Assembly: GCF_001617365.1 (NCBI RefSeq)
Contig: NZ_LVJR01000124.1
Coordinates: 1 to 56,007 of the forward strand
Direction of reading: 5' to 3'
From: Rhodanobacter sp. FW104-R8
Lineage (GTDB): Bacteria; Pseudomonadota; Gammaproteobacteria; Xanthomonadales; Rhodanobacteraceae
DNA: 56,007 nucleotides
The notes under the pieces are model-generated. The model was not told the DNA's origin. It ran no database searches and worked only from the letters and a program-made list of their open reading frames with translations. Numbering within the stretch: the stretch's first letter is position 1; the number at the start of each line of letters is the position of its first letter. Below are positions 39,497-53,019 of the stretch, piece after piece. The position numbers and the translations under genes are program-made.

Positions 39497-39886
39497 ATGA
39501 CGCAGCAGCTCAACAACCAGCTTTTCGCCTACACCAAGCAGTTCACCGACAGCGCGTTCAAGGCGCAGTCGCTGGCCCTGAAGGGACTGGAGACGGTCGC
39601 CGAGCTGCAGCTCAAGGCCCTCGAGGAGCAGGCCAAGGCTTCCGCGGAATTCGTCGCCGAGGCGCTGGAGGCCCGCGACATCAACGGCCTGCGCAGCCTG
39701 TGGGAGAAGGGTGCCAGCCTGAGCCGCGACAACGCCGAGCGCGCGGTGGCGGTTTCGCAGGAAGTCCTCGCGGTCACCCAGAAGACCGCCGAGTCGCTGA
39801 ATGCGCTCGTGCAGGAGCAGCGCCAGGCCGCCAACGACGCCGTTGCCGCACCGGTTGCCGCCGCCAAGAAGGCTGCCGCCAAGTAA
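39497..39886 (+). CDS. Phasin family protein
   Basis: 129 residues, almost wholly alpha-helical and amphipathic, with the phasin_2 pattern (NQLFAYTKQFTDSAFKAQSLALKGLETVAELQLKALEEQAKASAEFVAEALEARD..SLWEKGASLSRDNAERAVAVSQEVLAVTQKTAESLNALVQEQ) and an alanine/lysine-rich tail (AAPVAAAKKAAAK). Phasins coat polyhydroxyalkanoate granules; related proteins also occur in cells without granules, so PHA storage is not proven. It has its own promoter region and no PHA gene beside it. Confidence 0.88.
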   Translation: MTQQLNNQLFAYTKQFTDSAFKAQSLALKGLETVAELQLKALEEQAKASAEFVAEALEARDINGLRSLWEKGASLSRDNAERAVAVSQEVLAVTQKTAESLNALVQEQRQAANDAVAAPVAAAKKAAAK

Positions 39887-40044
39887 TCCCGCAGCACCGT
39901 CGCGCCTCCATGCGATGAATCAGGGCCGAGCCTCGTGTTCGGCCCTGTTTGTGTGTGCCGTCGGCCAATGCATGGCGGTGAGTCGGGTGGGACGATTGGG
40001 TCACGGAATCCGGCGGACGGACGCGATGCCGCAGGCCGCATGGC

Positions 40045-40074
40045 TTGTCGCTGCAATTGCCGCGCTGATATACT
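40045..40074 (+). promoter_or_regulatory. Probable promoter of the atp operon
   Basis: TTGTCG (40045-40050), an 18-base spacer and TATACT (40069-40074), 69 bases before the atpI start. It is the best sigma-70-like pair upstream of the operon. Confidence 0.55.
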
Positions 40075-40142
40075 TTTACGGATTGGATCGTGGCCCGCAG
40101 CTGTATCGGTGCCGCCTGGTGCAGGCCGCGCGGAGACGCTAC

Positions 40143-40508
40143 GTGCTCAACAGTCTAGCCTCGGGTCGACGCCTCGCCTTGCGCATCATCCTGCTGCAGC
40201 TTGCTGTGGCGTTGCTGGCTGGCCTGGTTTTCCTGGCGCTGGGTCATCGCGAAGCGGTGGCGGCGGCGGCAGGGGCGACGACGGTGGCGCTGGGTACCGC
40301 GCTGATGTCGGCGCGGTTTTTCGGCGACGTCGGCGGGGCAGGCCAGGCACTGGGTCGCCTGCTGACGGGCATGCTCCTGAAGTGGATCGTGATCGTCGGG
40401 GGGCTGGTCGTGATCCTGTTCCAATTCAAGTTGCCACCGCCGGCCGCCATCACGGGGTTGGCGGCGGCTTACGCGGTTTATCTGGTGGCGTTCAGATTCA
40501 AGGGTTGA
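40143..40508 (+). CDS. atpI: ATP synthase subunit I
   Basis: 121 residues, four hydrophobic helices (LALRIILLQLAVALLAGLVFLALG, AAAAGATTVALGTALMSARFFG, LLKWIVIVGGLVVILFQF, AAITGLAAAYAVYLVAFRF). AtpI helps assemble the c-ring and is the usual first gene of atp operons. The GTG at 40143 with GGAG seven bases upstream gives family length; longer in-frame starts (such as ATG 40026) would run over the promoter. It ends 3 bases before atpB. Confidence 0.85.
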   Translation: MLNSLASGRRLALRIILLQLAVALLAGLVFLALGHREAVAAAAGATTVALGTALMSARFFGDVGGAGQALGRLLTGMLLKWIVIVGGLVVILFQFKLPPPAAITGLAAAYAVYLVAFRFKG

Positions 40509-41690
<1,182 letters not shown>

Positions 41691-41791
41691 GAAGCACCCT
41701 CCGGTGGCGCCGTTGCGGCGCCACCGCGTATCCGGCCCGGGTGTCGTGATGCCCGCGTCTGTTCCACTCCGTATTTACAGGTAACGCAGCG

Positions 41792-42262
41792 ATGGATTTC
41801 AACGCGACCTTGATTGGCGAAATGATTTCGTTCGCCATCCTGATCTGGTTCAGCGTCCACTTCATCTGGCCGCACATCAACAAGGCCATCGAGGAGCGGC
41901 AGGTCAAGATCGCCGAAGGCCTGAACGCCGCCGAGCGCGCCCATGCCGAGCTGAAGAGCGCGGACGTGAAGGTGGCTGGCGAGATCAAGCAGGCGCGTCT
42001 GCAGGCTTCCGAGATCATCGACAAGGCCCAGCAGCAGGCCAACCAGATCATCGAGAAGGCCCGTGGCGAAGCCGTCAGCGAGATCAACCGGCTGAAGGCG
42101 GCGGCGCAGGACGACATCGCCTCGATGGCGCAGCGTGCCCGTGATCAGTTGCGCGAGCAGGTCGGTGCATTGGCCGTGCAGGGCGCCAGCAAGATCGTGC
42201 AGCGCGAGGTCGATGCGTCGACGCACAAGGCGTTGCTCGACCAGCTCGCGGCCGAGATCTGA
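41792..42262 (+). CDS. atpF: F1Fo ATP synthase subunit b
   Basis: 156 residues: one N-terminal membrane helix ([19 protein letters not shown]) and a long charged coiled coil forming the peripheral stalk as a b2 dimer ([40 protein letters not shown]...). It ends 3 bases before atpH. Confidence 0.97.
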   Translation: MDFNATLIGEMISFAILIWFSVHFIWPHINKAIEERQVKIAEGLNAAERAHAELKSADVKVAGEIKQARLQASEIIDKAQQQANQIIEKARGEAVSEINRLKAAAQDDIASMAQRARDQLREQVGALAVQGASKIVQREVDASTHKALLDQLAAEI

Positions 42263-42265
42263 TCC

Positions 42266-42799
42266 ATGGCCCAGGCAATCACCCTCGCTCGCCCGTACGC
42301 CCGCGCCGCTTTCGAAGTGGCGCATGCGGCCGGCACGCTGGACGCATGGTCGCAGGCGCTGGCGTTCGCCGCCGCGGTGGCGAAGGACCCGCGCGTGGCC
42401 GGCCTCGGCAACGACCCGCGGGTGCTGCCGGCGCAGCTGGTGGCGCTGCATCTGCCCACCGGCGTGGCTGCTGATGCCCCGTTCGGGCAGTTCCTCGTCG
42501 AGATGGCCGAGCAGCGCCGACTGGCGTTGCTGCCGGAAGTGGCCGAACTGTTCGAGGCGTTCAAGCGCGAGTCCGAGTCGCAGCTGCTGGTCAAGGTGAC
42601 CAGCGCGATGGCGCTGGACGCGGCCCAGGCCGAGCAGTTGAAGGCCTCGCTGAAGCGCCGCTTCAAGCGCGAGATCGAACTGGAGACCCGGGTCGACGCC
42701 TCGCTGCTGGCGGGCGTGGTGATCGATACCGGCAGCGAAGTGATCGACGGCTCGGCGCGTGGGCGGCTAGCGAAGCTGGCCGGCGCGCTCAGCCACTAG
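42266..42799 (+). CDS. atpH: F1Fo ATP synthase subunit delta
   Basis: 177 residues. OSCP/delta family: TLARPYARAAFEVAHAAGTLDAWSQAL at the N terminus and the C-terminal KRRFKREIELETRVDASLLAGVVIDTGSEVIDGSARGRLAKLAGAL, which links the stalk to F1. The gap to atpA (148 bases) holds two tandem copies of the two-hairpin repeat. Confidence 0.96.
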   Translation: MAQAITLARPYARAAFEVAHAAGTLDAWSQALAFAAAVAKDPRVAGLGNDPRVLPAQLVALHLPTGVAADAPFGQFLVEMAEQRRLALLPEVAELFEAFKRESESQLLVKVTSAMALDAAQAEQLKASLKRRFKREIELETRVDASLLAGVVIDTGSEVIDGSARGRLAKLAGALSH

Positions 42800-42804
42800 T
42801 TTCA

Positions 42805-42910
42805 CGCGAAGTCCGTTTCGCGAAGAGCAAAACCGGCCGTCCGGGCCGGACAGATTGAGTAAACGCGAAGTCCGTTTCGCGAAGAGCAAAAACCGGCCAT
42901 CCTTGGCCGG
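42805..42910 (+). repeat. Two tandem copies of a two-hairpin intergenic repeat (atpH-atpA)
   Basis: Copy 1: CGCGAA-GTCCGT-TTCGCG (42805-42822), linker AAGAGCAAAA, then CCGGCC-GTCCG-GGCCGG (42833-42849). Copy 2, 59 bases on: the same first hairpin (42864-42881), linker AAGAGCAAAAA, then CCGGCC-ATCCTT-GGCCGG (42893-42910). Stems are perfect. The loop begins (A/G)TCC in all four hairpins. No T-run follows the first copy; the second is followed by CTTAAAAAAG. They lie in the middle of an operon, so full termination is unlikely. Confidence 0.88.
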
Positions 42911-42947
42911 ACTCTTAAAAAAGCATCCAATTTCGGGATAGATGACC

Positions 42948-44498
<1,551 letters not shown>

Positions 44499-44571
44499 TA
44501 CGGGTAGTGGCGAATCGGAAGGGAGGCAATCTTCTCCCTTCCCACCAGCGAGCATAACGAGCGGATAGAGC

Positions 44572-45489
44572 ATGGCCAGCGGACGCGAAATCAAAACCAA
44601 GATCAAGAGCACGCAGAACATGCGCAAGGTGACGCGCGCGCTCGAGATGGTCTCGGCCTCGAAGATCCGCAAGGCGCAGGATCTGATGAAGGCCTCGCGC
44701 CCGTATGCGCGCTCGATGCGCAAGGTGATCGCGCACGTGGCGCAGGCCAGCACCGATTTCAGCCATCCGTTCCTGGTCCAGCGCGACAACGTGGCGCGGG
44801 TCGGCTACATCGTGGTGTCGACCGACCGCGGCCTGTGCGGCGGTCTCAACTCCAACCTGTTCCGCCGTCTGCTGCCGGCGATCGCCGAATGGCAGCGGCA
44901 GGGCGTGCAGGTCGACGTGGTGGCGATCGGGCAGAAGGCGGTGGCGTTCTTCCGCCGCCTCAAGGGCGTCAACCTGGTCGGCAGCGTCAGCCATCTCGGC
45001 GAAAAGCCGAAGCTCGAACAGCTGGTCGGCGTGATCAAGGTGATGATGGACGCCTACCAGGCCAACGGCCTGGACCGCGTGTTCCTCGCCTACAACGACT
45101 TCGTCAACACCATGACGCAGAAGCCGACCATCGATGCGCTGCTGCCGCTGCCGCTGGTGGCCTCGGAAATGGAAGCGCACCAGGAAGCGGGCGAGTCGGC
45201 CTATGCCGGCGTGAAGCTGGAAGCGAGCCACGACTGGGACTACATCTACGAGCCGGACGCGCAGACCGTGCTGGAGCACGTGCTGACCCGCTACATCGAG
45301 TCGGTGGTGTACCAGGCGGCGCTGGAGAATCTGGCCAGCGAGCACGCCGCGCGCATGGTCGCGATGAAGAGCGCGTCGGACAACGCGAACAAGGTGATCG
45401 GCGAACTGACCCTGGTCTACAACAAGGCCCGTCAGGCAGCGATCACCCAGGAAATCTCGGAAATCGTAGGCGGCGCAGCGGCTGTATAA
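44572..45489 (+). CDS. atpG: F1Fo ATP synthase subunit gamma
   Basis: 305 residues, the central rotor shaft: N-terminal [32 protein letters not shown] helix, [17 protein letters not shown], and C-terminal [45 protein letters not shown]. The C-terminal helix pairs with the N-terminal one in the coiled-coil shaft. The next gap holds copy 3 of the two-hairpin repeat. Confidence 0.97.
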   Translation: MASGREIKTKIKSTQNMRKVTRALEMVSASKIRKAQDLMKASRPYARSMRKVIAHVAQASTDFSHPFLVQRDNVARVGYIVVSTDRGLCGGLNSNLFRRLLPAIAEWQRQGVQVDVVAIGQKAVAFFRRLKGVNLVGSVSHLGEKPKLEQLVGVIKVMMDAYQANGLDRVFLAYNDFVNTMTQKPTIDALLPLPLVASEMEAHQEAGESAYAGVKLEASHDWDYIYEPDAQTVLEHVLTRYIESVVYQAALENLASEHAARMVAMKSASDNANKVIGELTLVYNKARQAAITQEISEIVGGAAAV

Positions 45490-45490
45490 G

Positions 45491-45543
45491 TGCGATCGTC
45501 CCTGATCGCAGAGCAAGATCAAAAGGCGGCCATCCATGGCCGC
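45491..45543 (+). repeat. Two-hairpin intergenic repeat, copy 3 (atpG-atpD)
   Basis: First hairpin TGCGATC-GTCCCT-GATCGCA (45491-45510), linker GAGCAAGATCAAAA, second hairpin GCGGCC-ATCCAT-GGCCGC (45526-45543). It begins 2 bases after the atpG stop and leaves about 77 bases to atpD. Same plan and loops as the atpH-atpA copies but other stem sequences. Confidence 0.88.
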
Positions 45544-45596
45544 ACTCCTAGTAAGAGCGACGTTTCATTGGCGCTTTGTACAAATCGAAATCTTAA

Positions 45597-47033
<1,437 letters not shown>

Positions 47034-47089
47034 TCCCTGCGGGCGGATCGCGCGTCCGCCCGTCGCCTCAAGCATTTGGAACCTGAGTC

Positions 47090-47515
47090 ATGACCCACAC
47101 CATTCGCGTCGACATCGTCAGTGCCGAAGCCGAGATCTTCTCCGGCGACGCGACGATGGTCGTTGCCACCGGCGAGATCGGCGAACTGGGCATCACGCCC
47201 CGCCATGCGCCGCTGATCACCCGCCTCAAGCCGGGCCATGTCGACGTGCTGCTGGCTGGCGGCGAGCGCCAGCAGTTCTGGATTTCCGGCGGCATGCTGG
47301 AAGTGCAGCCGCAGGTGGTCACCGTGCTGGCCGACACCGCCGCGCGCGCCGCCGACCTGGACGAGGCCTCCGCGCAGCGCGCCAAGAAGGAGGCCGAGGA
47401 CGCGCTGGCCAACCGCACCGACGCGATGGAGATCGCCGAGGCGCAGGCCAAGCTGGCCGAGGCGATCACCCAGCTGCAGGCGCTGGAGCGGCTGCGCAAG
47501 AGCCTCAAGCATTAG
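47090..47515 (+). CDS. atpC: F1Fo ATP synthase subunit epsilon
   Basis: 141 residues: N-terminal beta-barrel ([45 protein letters not shown]) and two C-terminal helices ([40 protein letters not shown]) that can block rotation when ATP is low. Last gene of the operon; copy 4 of the repeat and a terminator follow. Confidence 0.96.
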   Translation: MTHTIRVDIVSAEAEIFSGDATMVVATGEIGELGITPRHAPLITRLKPGHVDVLLAGGERQQFWISGGMLEVQPQVVTVLADTAARAADLDEASAQRAKKEAEDALANRTDAMEIAEAQAKLAEAITQLQALERLRKSLKH

Positions 47516-47519
47516 TTTG

Positions 47520-47574
47520 TGCGCTCATCCTTGAGCGCAAAGCCAGGATCAAAAGGCGGCCATCCGCGGCCGCC
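47520..47574 (+). repeat. Two-hairpin intergenic repeat, copy 4 (after atpC)
   Basis: First hairpin TGCGCTC-ATCCTT-GAGCGCA (47520-47539), linker ending GGATCAAAA, second hairpin GGCGGCC-ATCCGC-GGCCGCC (47555-47574). The linker and second hairpin share the run ATCAAAAGGCGGCCATCC with copy 3, while the first stem differs. A small CTTCAT/ATGAAG hairpin follows at once. Confidence 0.88.
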
Positions 47575-47618
47575 TTCATGGATGAAGCGGTCGCTTCGAT
47601 GGACATCGCGAAGAAGGA

Positions 47619-47641
47619 CGCCGGCCTTGTGCCGGCGTTTT
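47619..47641 (+). terminator. Probable terminator of the atp operon
   Basis: CGCCGGC (47619-47625), CTTGT loop, GCCGGCG (47631-47637), then four Ts. It lies about 100 bases past atpC and 35 before the next gene. Confidence 0.75.
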
Positions 47642-47675
47642 CGTATCGGCACGATGCAGCTTTGGGCAGACAGGG

Positions 47676-48215
47676 ATGATGGCGATGACGCGGCTGAAAT
47701 GCGCGTGGAGCGGACTGTTGCTGGCCCTCGCCGGCTGCGCCACCATGCAGCCCGCGCAGCGGCCGTCGCCATCCGCCACGGGCGAGGCATCGTGGCGGGC
47801 CGTGGTGCCGCCCGGCACGACGCGCTACCAGCTGGCGCTGGGCGAGGTGTCCAGCGGCGGCACGCCGTTCCAGCGCGTGGTGCCGGTGTATCCGCCGAAT
47901 CTGCTCGCCGTTTGCCCGCCGCCGCAGGAAGTGCCGGCGCTGTTCATCGTCGGTGCGAATGGCGTGGTCGGCGAAGTGCGCGTGACAGCCGAGGCGCAGG
48001 CCGATGCCGGCCGGCGCGCCTTCATCGCCGCGGTGCGCGTGGCCGCGCTGCAATGGCGATTCAACCCGTTGCAGATCGATCGCTGGGCCGCCGACGCCGA
48101 CGGCAACAGCCACGTGGTGGACAGCGCGACGAAACCGTTCAGCCTGGCCTATGTATTCCGTTTCGAGTGCCACGCCGGCCGGCCCACGGTTACGTCCGCG
48201 GCGGCGCAGCCCTGA
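47676..48215 (+). CDS. Lipoprotein with TonB-C-terminal-like domain
   Basis: 179 residues. A lipoprotein signal ends in LALAGC (lipidated C21). The mature part carries a TonB_C-like fold: FQRVVPVYPPNLLAVCPPPQEVPALFIVGANGVVGEVRVTAEAQ..FIAAVRVAALQWRFNPLQ, the pattern of energy-transducing TonB-like C termini, but without the proline-rich linker or the usual membrane anchor of TonB. It therefore looks like a stand-alone periplasmic version, and energy transduction is doubtful. Several close ATGs (47676, 47679, 47685) are possible. Confidence 0.72.
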   Translation: MMAMTRLKCAWSGLLLALAGCATMQPAQRPSPSATGEASWRAVVPPGTTRYQLALGEVSSGGTPFQRVVPVYPPNLLAVCPPPQEVPALFIVGANGVVGEVRVTAEAQADAGRRAFIAAVRVAALQWRFNPLQIDRWAADADGNSHVVDSATKPFSLAYVFRFECHAGRPTVTSAAAQP

Positions 48216-48290
48216 GCCCTTTTCCGCCACAGTCCGGCCCGGGCTGGCTGCTATGCTTTTTTTGATCAGGACGCGTCGAGGCCTCATTGC

Positions 48291-49676
48291 ATGAACCAAG
48301 TTCCGCTCCACGTCATCATCCTCGCCGCCGGCGCCGGCACGCGGATGAAATCGAACCGGGCCAAGGTGCTGATGCCGCTGGCCGGGCGGCCGCTGCTGGC
48401 GCACGTGGTCGACACCGCGCGTGCGCTGCGGCCGGCGGCCATCCATGTCGTCTACGGCCACTGCGGCGAGCAAGTGCAGGCGGCGTTCGCCGGCCAGGCC
48501 GACTTGCGCTGGGTGCTGCAGGCCGAACGGCTGGGCACCGGCCATGCGGTGGAGCAGGCGCTGGCCGGCGTGCCCGACGACGCGCCGGCCGGGAATGTGC
48601 GCGTGCTGGTGCTGTACGGCGACGTGCCGCTGACCCGGGCCGACACCCTGCAGCAACTGGTGGCGGCGGACGGCGGCTTCTGTCTGCTCACCACGCGGCT
48701 CGCCGATCCGCGCGGCTATGGCCGCGTGCTGTGCGACGGCAACGGCTTCGTGCGCGCGGTGGTCGAGGAGAAGGACGCCGACGACGCCCAGCGCGCGGTG
48801 AACCTGGTCAACACCGGCATCCTAGTCGCCGAGGCGGGGGCGCTGCGCGGCTGGATCGGCCGGCTCGACCGCAACAACGCGCAGGGCGAGTACTACCTCA
48901 CCGACATCTTCGGCATGGCCGCCGCCGAGCACCGGCCCGCGCTCGGCGTCGAGTGCGCCGATCCGCTCGAGGCCGCCGGCGCGAACGATCCGCTGCAGCT
49001 GAGCGAACTGGAAGCGGCGTATCGCCGGCGCGCCGCGCATGCGCTGATGTCGGACGGCGTGCGGCTGGCCGACCCGCTGCGCGTCGACGTGCGCGGCACG
49101 GTCGAAACCGGCCGTGACGTCGAGCTCGACATCGACGTGATCCTGGAAGGTCGCGTGGTGCTCGGCGACGACGTGCGCATCGGCGCGTTCACCCGGCTGA
49201 AGGACGTGCAGCTGGCGGCCGGCACGACGGTGCAGCCGCACTGCGACCTGGACGGCGTGGTGACCCATGGCCCCTGCACGATCGGTCCGTTCGCGCGGCT
49301 GCGCCCCGGCACCGAGCTGGATGCCGGCGTGCACATCGGCAATTTCGTGGAAACCAAGAAGGCGCACCTCGGCGAGGGCAGCAAGGCGAACCACCTCACC
49401 TACCTCGGCGACACCGTGGTGGGCCGCGGCGTCAACATCGGCGCCGGCACCATCACCTGCAACTACGACGGCGTGAACAAGCACCTCACCCGCATCGGCG
49501 ATGGTGCCTTCATCGGCTCGAACAGCGCGTTGGTCGCCCCGGTGACGGTCGGCGCCCGGGCCACCATCGGCGCCGGTTCGGTGATCACGCACGATGCGCC
49601 GGAAGGCGAATTGACCGTGGCGCGCGGCCGGCAGCAGACGTTCGAGGGATGGAAGCGGCCTACGAAGCAGAAGTGA
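48291..49676 (+). CDS. glmU: Bifunctional N-acetylglucosamine-1-phosphate uridyltransferase/glucosamine-1-phosphate acetyltransferase
   Basis: 461 residues. It makes UDP-GlcNAc for peptidoglycan and LPS. The pyrophosphorylase domain begins [31 protein letters not shown] (residues 6-36) with YGDVPL and NTGI motifs; the C-terminal left-handed beta-helix acetyltransferase has [51 protein letters not shown]. Finding glmU just after the atp operon is common in gammaproteobacteria. Confidence 0.97.
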   Translation: MNQVPLHVIILAAGAGTRMKSNRAKVLMPLAGRPLLAHVVDTARALRPAAIHVVYGHCGEQVQAAFAGQADLRWVLQAERLGTGHAVEQALAGVPDDAPAGNVRVLVLYGDVPLTRADTLQQLVAADGGFCLLTTRLADPRGYGRVLCDGNGFVRAVVEEKDADDAQRAVNLVNTGILVAEAGALRGWIGRLDRNNAQGEYYLTDIFGMAAAEHRPALGVECADPLEAAGANDPLQLSELEAAYRRRAAHALMSDGVRLADPLRVDVRGTVETGRDVELDIDVILEGRVVLGDDVRIGAFTRLKDVQLAAGTTVQPHCDLDGVVTHGPCTIGPFARLRPGTELDAGVHIGNFVETKKAHLGEGSKANHLTYLGDTVVGRGVNIGAGTITCNYDGVNKHLTRIGDGAFIGSNSALVAPVTVGARATIGAGSVITHDAPEGELTVARGRQQTFEGWKRPTKQK

Positions 49677-49785
49677 GTGGAGCGGAGTGGCTGGTGGGAG
49701 GGTGCCGGTACGCATGTCTTCCGCCGGACCGTGATGGCGCCGACGCGCCGTTGTTCCGTGCATGGATGCGACCTATGCTGCGCCG

Positions 49786-50838
49786 ATGCGAGCCCGTGCC
49801 GTCACGGCGAGATCCATTGCGCTGCTGCGATCCTTGTTGCTCGTGGCCAGCGCGATGGTCGCGGCCGCGCCGCCGCTCGCCGCCACCGGACTGCAGCAGG
49901 CGGCGCGTTTCGCCGACACGACACCGCTGGCGGACAGCACGGAGTTGGCGCGGCGCCTGCTGACGCCGCTGTCGTTCCAGCGGCTGCAGCGTTACCTGGC
50001 GGCGCATGCCGGGACGATGCGCACGCAGCCGCTCGATCCGGCGCAGGAGAAGTTCGCCGTCCACGTGCCCGCCGGCGCGCCCCCGGCCGAGGGCTACGGC
50101 CTGCTGGTCTTCGTGCCGCCGTGGCCGCAGGCGGCATTGCCGCAGGGCTGGACGCAGGCGCTGGACCGGCACGGACTGATCTTCGTCAGCGCGGCGAACT
50201 CGGGCAACGCGGCGGACGTCATGGACCGTCGCGTGCCGCTGGCCCTGCTGGCGTGGGCGAACATCCGCGGGCGCTATCCGCTGGATCCCGCCCGCGTCTA
50301 TGTGGGCGGCTTTTCCGGCGGCTCGCGTGTGGCGCTGCGCATCGCGCTGGCCTATCCGGACGTATTCCGCGGCGTGCTGCTGGAGGCGGGCAGCGATCCC
50401 ATCGGCGAACCGCCGGTCAGTCTCCCGCCCGCCGACTTGTTCCGCCGCTTCCAGCAGGACACCCGGTTGGTCTACCTCACCGGCGGCCAGGACGAGGCGC
50501 ATCTGCGGATGGACGTGACCAGCCGGCAGTCCATGCAGGAGTGGTGCGTGGCCGGGGGGGAGACCGTGGCGATGCCGTGGCGCGGCCACGAGATCGCCGA
50601 ACCCGCCGCGCTGGGGCACGCGCTGGATGCGCTGGCGCGGCCCGCGGCGGCCGATGCCGGCAAGCTGGCGGCATGTCGTGCGCGCAACGATCGTGCACTG
50701 TCGTCGCGGCTGGCCGAAGTCGCAGCCACGCTGGCGCACGGTGCCCGCGCGCAACTCGACGCGATCGACAGCCGCTACGGCGGCCTCGCCGCGGCAGCGT
50801 TGCTGGAATGGGCGGCCAGGCTCGACGCGAAGCCGTGA
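49786..50838 (+). CDS. Exported alpha/beta hydrolase (esterase/depolymerase-like)
   Basis: About 350 residues. A signal peptide (IALLRSLLLVASAMVAAAPPLAATG, cleaved near 33-35) leads to an alpha/beta hydrolase with the nucleophile elbow G-F-S177-G-G in VYVGGFSGGSRVALRIALAYPDVFRGVLLEAGS; the likely acid is in LTGGQDEAHLRMD and the histidine in MPWRGHEIAEP. The layout resembles PHB-depolymerase/feruloyl-esterase-type proteins, but substrate is unknown. ATG 49786 gives a cleaner signal peptide than ATG 49762. Confidence 0.78.
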   Translation: MRARAVTARSIALLRSLLLVASAMVAAAPPLAATGLQQAARFADTTPLADSTELARRLLTPLSFQRLQRYLAAHAGTMRTQPLDPAQEKFAVHVPAGAPPAEGYGLLVFVPPWPQAALPQGWTQALDRHGLIFVSAANSGNAADVMDRRVPLALLAWANIRGRYPLDPARVYVGGFSGGSRVALRIALAYPDVFRGVLLEAGSDPIGEPPVSLPPADLFRRFQQDTRLVYLTGGQDEAHLRMDVTSRQSMQEWCVAGGETVAMPWRGHEIAEPAALGHALDALARPAAADAGKLAACRARNDRALSSRLAEVAATLAHGARAQLDAIDSRYGGLAAAALLEWAARLDAKP

Positions 50839-50847
50839 GCGCGGGAC

Positions 50848-51840
50848 TCAGGCGTAGCGCCAGCCATCGATCTCCACCAGCAGCTCGCTGCGGCAGATGT
50901 CGCCGTGCAGCAGCAGCACCGGCACGCCGGGCAGGCGTTGCTGCAGGAAGTCGCGCACGCGCGGGGCGTCGGCGACGTGGCGCACGTAGGCCTTCAGCGG
51001 CGAGTGGGTGTCGAAGCCGGCGGCCATGCCGGCGCTGGACAGCAGGGTTTCGAGGTTGGTCAGGGTTTCGACGAGCTGGGCGTCGAGATCGTCCTGGTGC
51101 GCCGAGGCATGCCCCACCACCGCGGCGGTGCCGGAGATCGCCAGCACGTCCTGCGCCGGCAGCGCCATCGCGCGGGCGAAGCTGGGCGGCGTGCGGCCGT
51201 ACTGGCGCGGGTAGCGCCAGGCGCTGACCTGGCGCGGGTTTTCCACCCGCGTGCCGGCCCGGTCGCTGGCCAGCAGGTAGACCTGCAGGCGGTGCTCGCC
51301 ACCGTGGTGGCCGATCGCGGTGGCGGCGGGGAAGCCTTCGGCGAAGAAGTCGCCCATGCCGGCGGCGCGGCCGTCGCAGAAGTGCTTGTAGCGTTCGGCG
51401 TCGCCGTCGCCCTGGTTGATCGCGCCCAGGTAGTTCCACACGCGCAGCACGTGCCGTTCGCCGCGCGTGGCGACGAAACGATGCAGCAGCTCGTATGCCC
51501 GTTGCGCGGCGGCGGCGGGGCCGCCGTGCTCGCGCTCGTCCAGCTCGATCGCGACGAACAGCCAGCCGCCGCCGGCCGACCAGCGCAGCGCGCCGTCGCG
51601 GCCGCAGCTCACCGGCGCGTCGACCTGCCACAGCTCCAGCGGCGCGGGGGCGTCGAAACTTTCCAGGGCCACCTGCAGGTAGCGCGGGTCGTCGCCGGGC
51701 GCCGCCGCCTCGGCGAAGCCAAACAGCGCCAGCGTGCCGGGCTCGGCCAGGGTGGCGGCGATGTCGGCGATACGGTAGGACACCCGCGGCGCGCGGCGCG
51801 GCAGCGGGTCGACCTGCGGGTTTTCACATCCCTGAACCAT
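50848..51840 (-). CDS. xanB2: XanB2-like chorismatase (pteridine-dependent dioxygenase-like family)
   Basis: 330 residues of the FkbO/Hyg5/XanB2 chorismatase family. It converts chorismate to 3- and/or 4-hydroxybenzoate, the starter for xanthomonadin-type aryl polyenes (and, in Xanthomonas, for ubiquinone). Family stretches include VLRVWNYLGAINQGDGDAERYKHFCDGRAAGM, FPAATAIGHHGGEHRLQVYLLASDRAGTRVENPRQVSAWRYPRQYGRTPPSFARAM and the C-terminal VPVLLLHGDICRSELLVEIDGW. The ATG at 51840 is used. It is divergent from the aryl-polyene genes, 92 bases away, supporting the role. Confidence 0.88.
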   Translation of the reverse strand: MVQGCENPQVDPLPRRAPRVSYRIADIAATLAEPGTLALFGFAEAAAPGDDPRYLQVALESFDAPAPLELWQVDAPVSCGRDGALRWSAGGGWLFVAIELDEREHGGPAAAAQRAYELLHRFVATRGERHVLRVWNYLGAINQGDGDAERYKHFCDGRAAGMGDFFAEGFPAATAIGHHGGEHRLQVYLLASDRAGTRVENPRQVSAWRYPRQYGRTPPSFARAMALPAQDVLAISGTAAVVGHASAHQDDLDAQLVETLTNLETLLSSAGMAAGFDTHSPLKAYVRHVADAPRVRDFLQQRLPGVPVLLLHGDICRSELLVEIDGWRYA

Positions 51841-51932
51841 TGCGTGCAACCGGGAACGATAGGGGCGCTATGTTACACTCCGCGCCCACTGCCACCGGGG
51901 GGAGGCAATGCATTCAGCGTACGGAACCGAGC

Positions 51933-52202
51933 ATGGCGGAACAGACAGCGGCGCAGCACGAATTGGCCACCCTGGTCGTGGAATGCCTGAACCTCGACTC
52001 CGTCACCCCCGAGCAGATCGACCCGGATGCGCCGCTGTTCGGCGGCGAGCTGGGGCTGGATTCGATCGACGCGCTGGAAATCGCCCTGGCCGTGTCCAGG
52101 CGCTACGGCTTCCAGCTGCGCTCGGACAATCCGGACAACCGGCAGATCTTCACCAGCCTGCGCACGCTGTCCGCGCACGTCGAGAAGAACCGCGCCGCTT
52201 GA
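51933..52202 (+). CDS. Acyl carrier protein of the aryl-polyene cluster
   Basis: 89 residues with the phosphopantetheine serine in GLDSIDALEIALAVSRRYGF; it carries the growing polyene. It equals the xanC-type ACP by position and size. The start MAEQTAAQHELATLVVECLNLDSV at 51933 follows a divergent promoter region containing TATGTTACACT (about 51869-51879). Confidence 0.9.
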   Translation: MAEQTAAQHELATLVVECLNLDSVTPEQIDPDAPLFGGELGLDSIDALEIALAVSRRYGFQLRSDNPDNRQIFTSLRTLSAHVEKNRAA

Positions 52203-52299
52203 AGCGGGCGCATCGACGCATCGACGTCGCTTCTGTCACGCCATGTTCCGGCGCCGGTGGCAGGCTGGCGGCTTCGACGGAGCCAACGCGGAACCCGGC

Positions 52300-53019
52300 A
52301 TGACGTCCTCTTCACTTTCGTCCGATCACACCACGCGGCGTTACGGCCTGCTGTCGCTGCCGGCCTATCCGCTGCTGGCGATCGCCGGCGCGGTGACGCA
52401 GCGGCAGGTTTTTGCGCTGCTGGCGCTGGCGCTGCTGCTGACCGTGCCGATGCTGTCGCAGTTGCTGGCACGCCGCGCCGCGGCGTGGCTGCTGTGGTCG
52501 GGCCTGCTGGCCGGCCTGCTGTGGACGTGGCGGCACGGTTTAGCCGGCTTGCTGCTGGAGGCGGTGCCGGTATTGATCAATGCGTTGCTGGCGGGCTGGT
52601 TCGGCCGCACGCTGGGTACGGCCGAGCCGCTGGTGGAGCGTTTCATCGTCGCCATCGAGGGCGCCGAGCGGCTGCGGCAGCCGGGGGTGACCGCCTACGC
52701 GCGCCAGGTCACCTGGTTCTGGACAGTGCTGCTGGCTGCCCAGGCGCTGCTGCTGGCGGTGCTGCTGCTGTGCGCCGACCACGACGGGCTGCTGGCGCGC
52801 GCCGGCGTCGCCTCGCCGCTGGCGGTGCCCGATCGCTGGGCCGCGGCGTGGCTGCACGTGGGTGGCTACCTGCTGCTGGGCGCGGCGTTCCTGCTGGAGT
52901 ACGCCTACCGGCGCTGGCGGCTGCGCCATCTGCACCATCCCGGCCTGCACGACACGCTGCTGCGGCTGGTGCTGCACTGGCCGCAACTGCTGCGCGGCAA
53001 GCGCGTGGCGGCGCCATGA
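52300..53019 (+). CDS. Multi-pass membrane protein of the aryl-polyene cluster (COG4648-like)
   Basis: 239 residues with five or six hydrophobic helices (LLSLPAYPLLAIAGAVT, QVFALLALALLLTVPML, AAWLLWSGLLAGLLWTW, WFWTVLLAAQALLLAVLLLC, WLHVGGYLLLGAAFLLEYAY). Proteins of this kind, often listed as COG4648, recur in aryl-polyene clusters; their function is unclear. ATG 52300 gives a normal length; ATG 52243 would extend it by 19 residues. It overlaps the next gene by 4 bases. Confidence 0.75.
   Translation: MTSSSLSSDHTTRRYGLLSLPAYPLLAIAGAVTQRQVFALLALALLLTVPMLSQLLARRAAAWLLWSGLLAGLLWTWRHGLAGLLLEAVPVLINALLAGWFGRTLGTAEPLVERFIVAIEGAERLRQPGVTAYARQVTWFWTVLLAAQALLLAVLLLCADHDGLLARAGVASPLAVPDRWAAAWLHVGGYLLLGAAFLLEYAYRRWRLRHLHHPGLHDTLLRLVLHWPQLLRGKRVAAP

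Noticed and set aside
42805-42910. Hairpin pairs in the atp operon as ordinary terminators
   Set aside because: They sit between genes that must be co-transcribed, lack T-runs after most stems, and recur with fixed loops, which terminators do not need.
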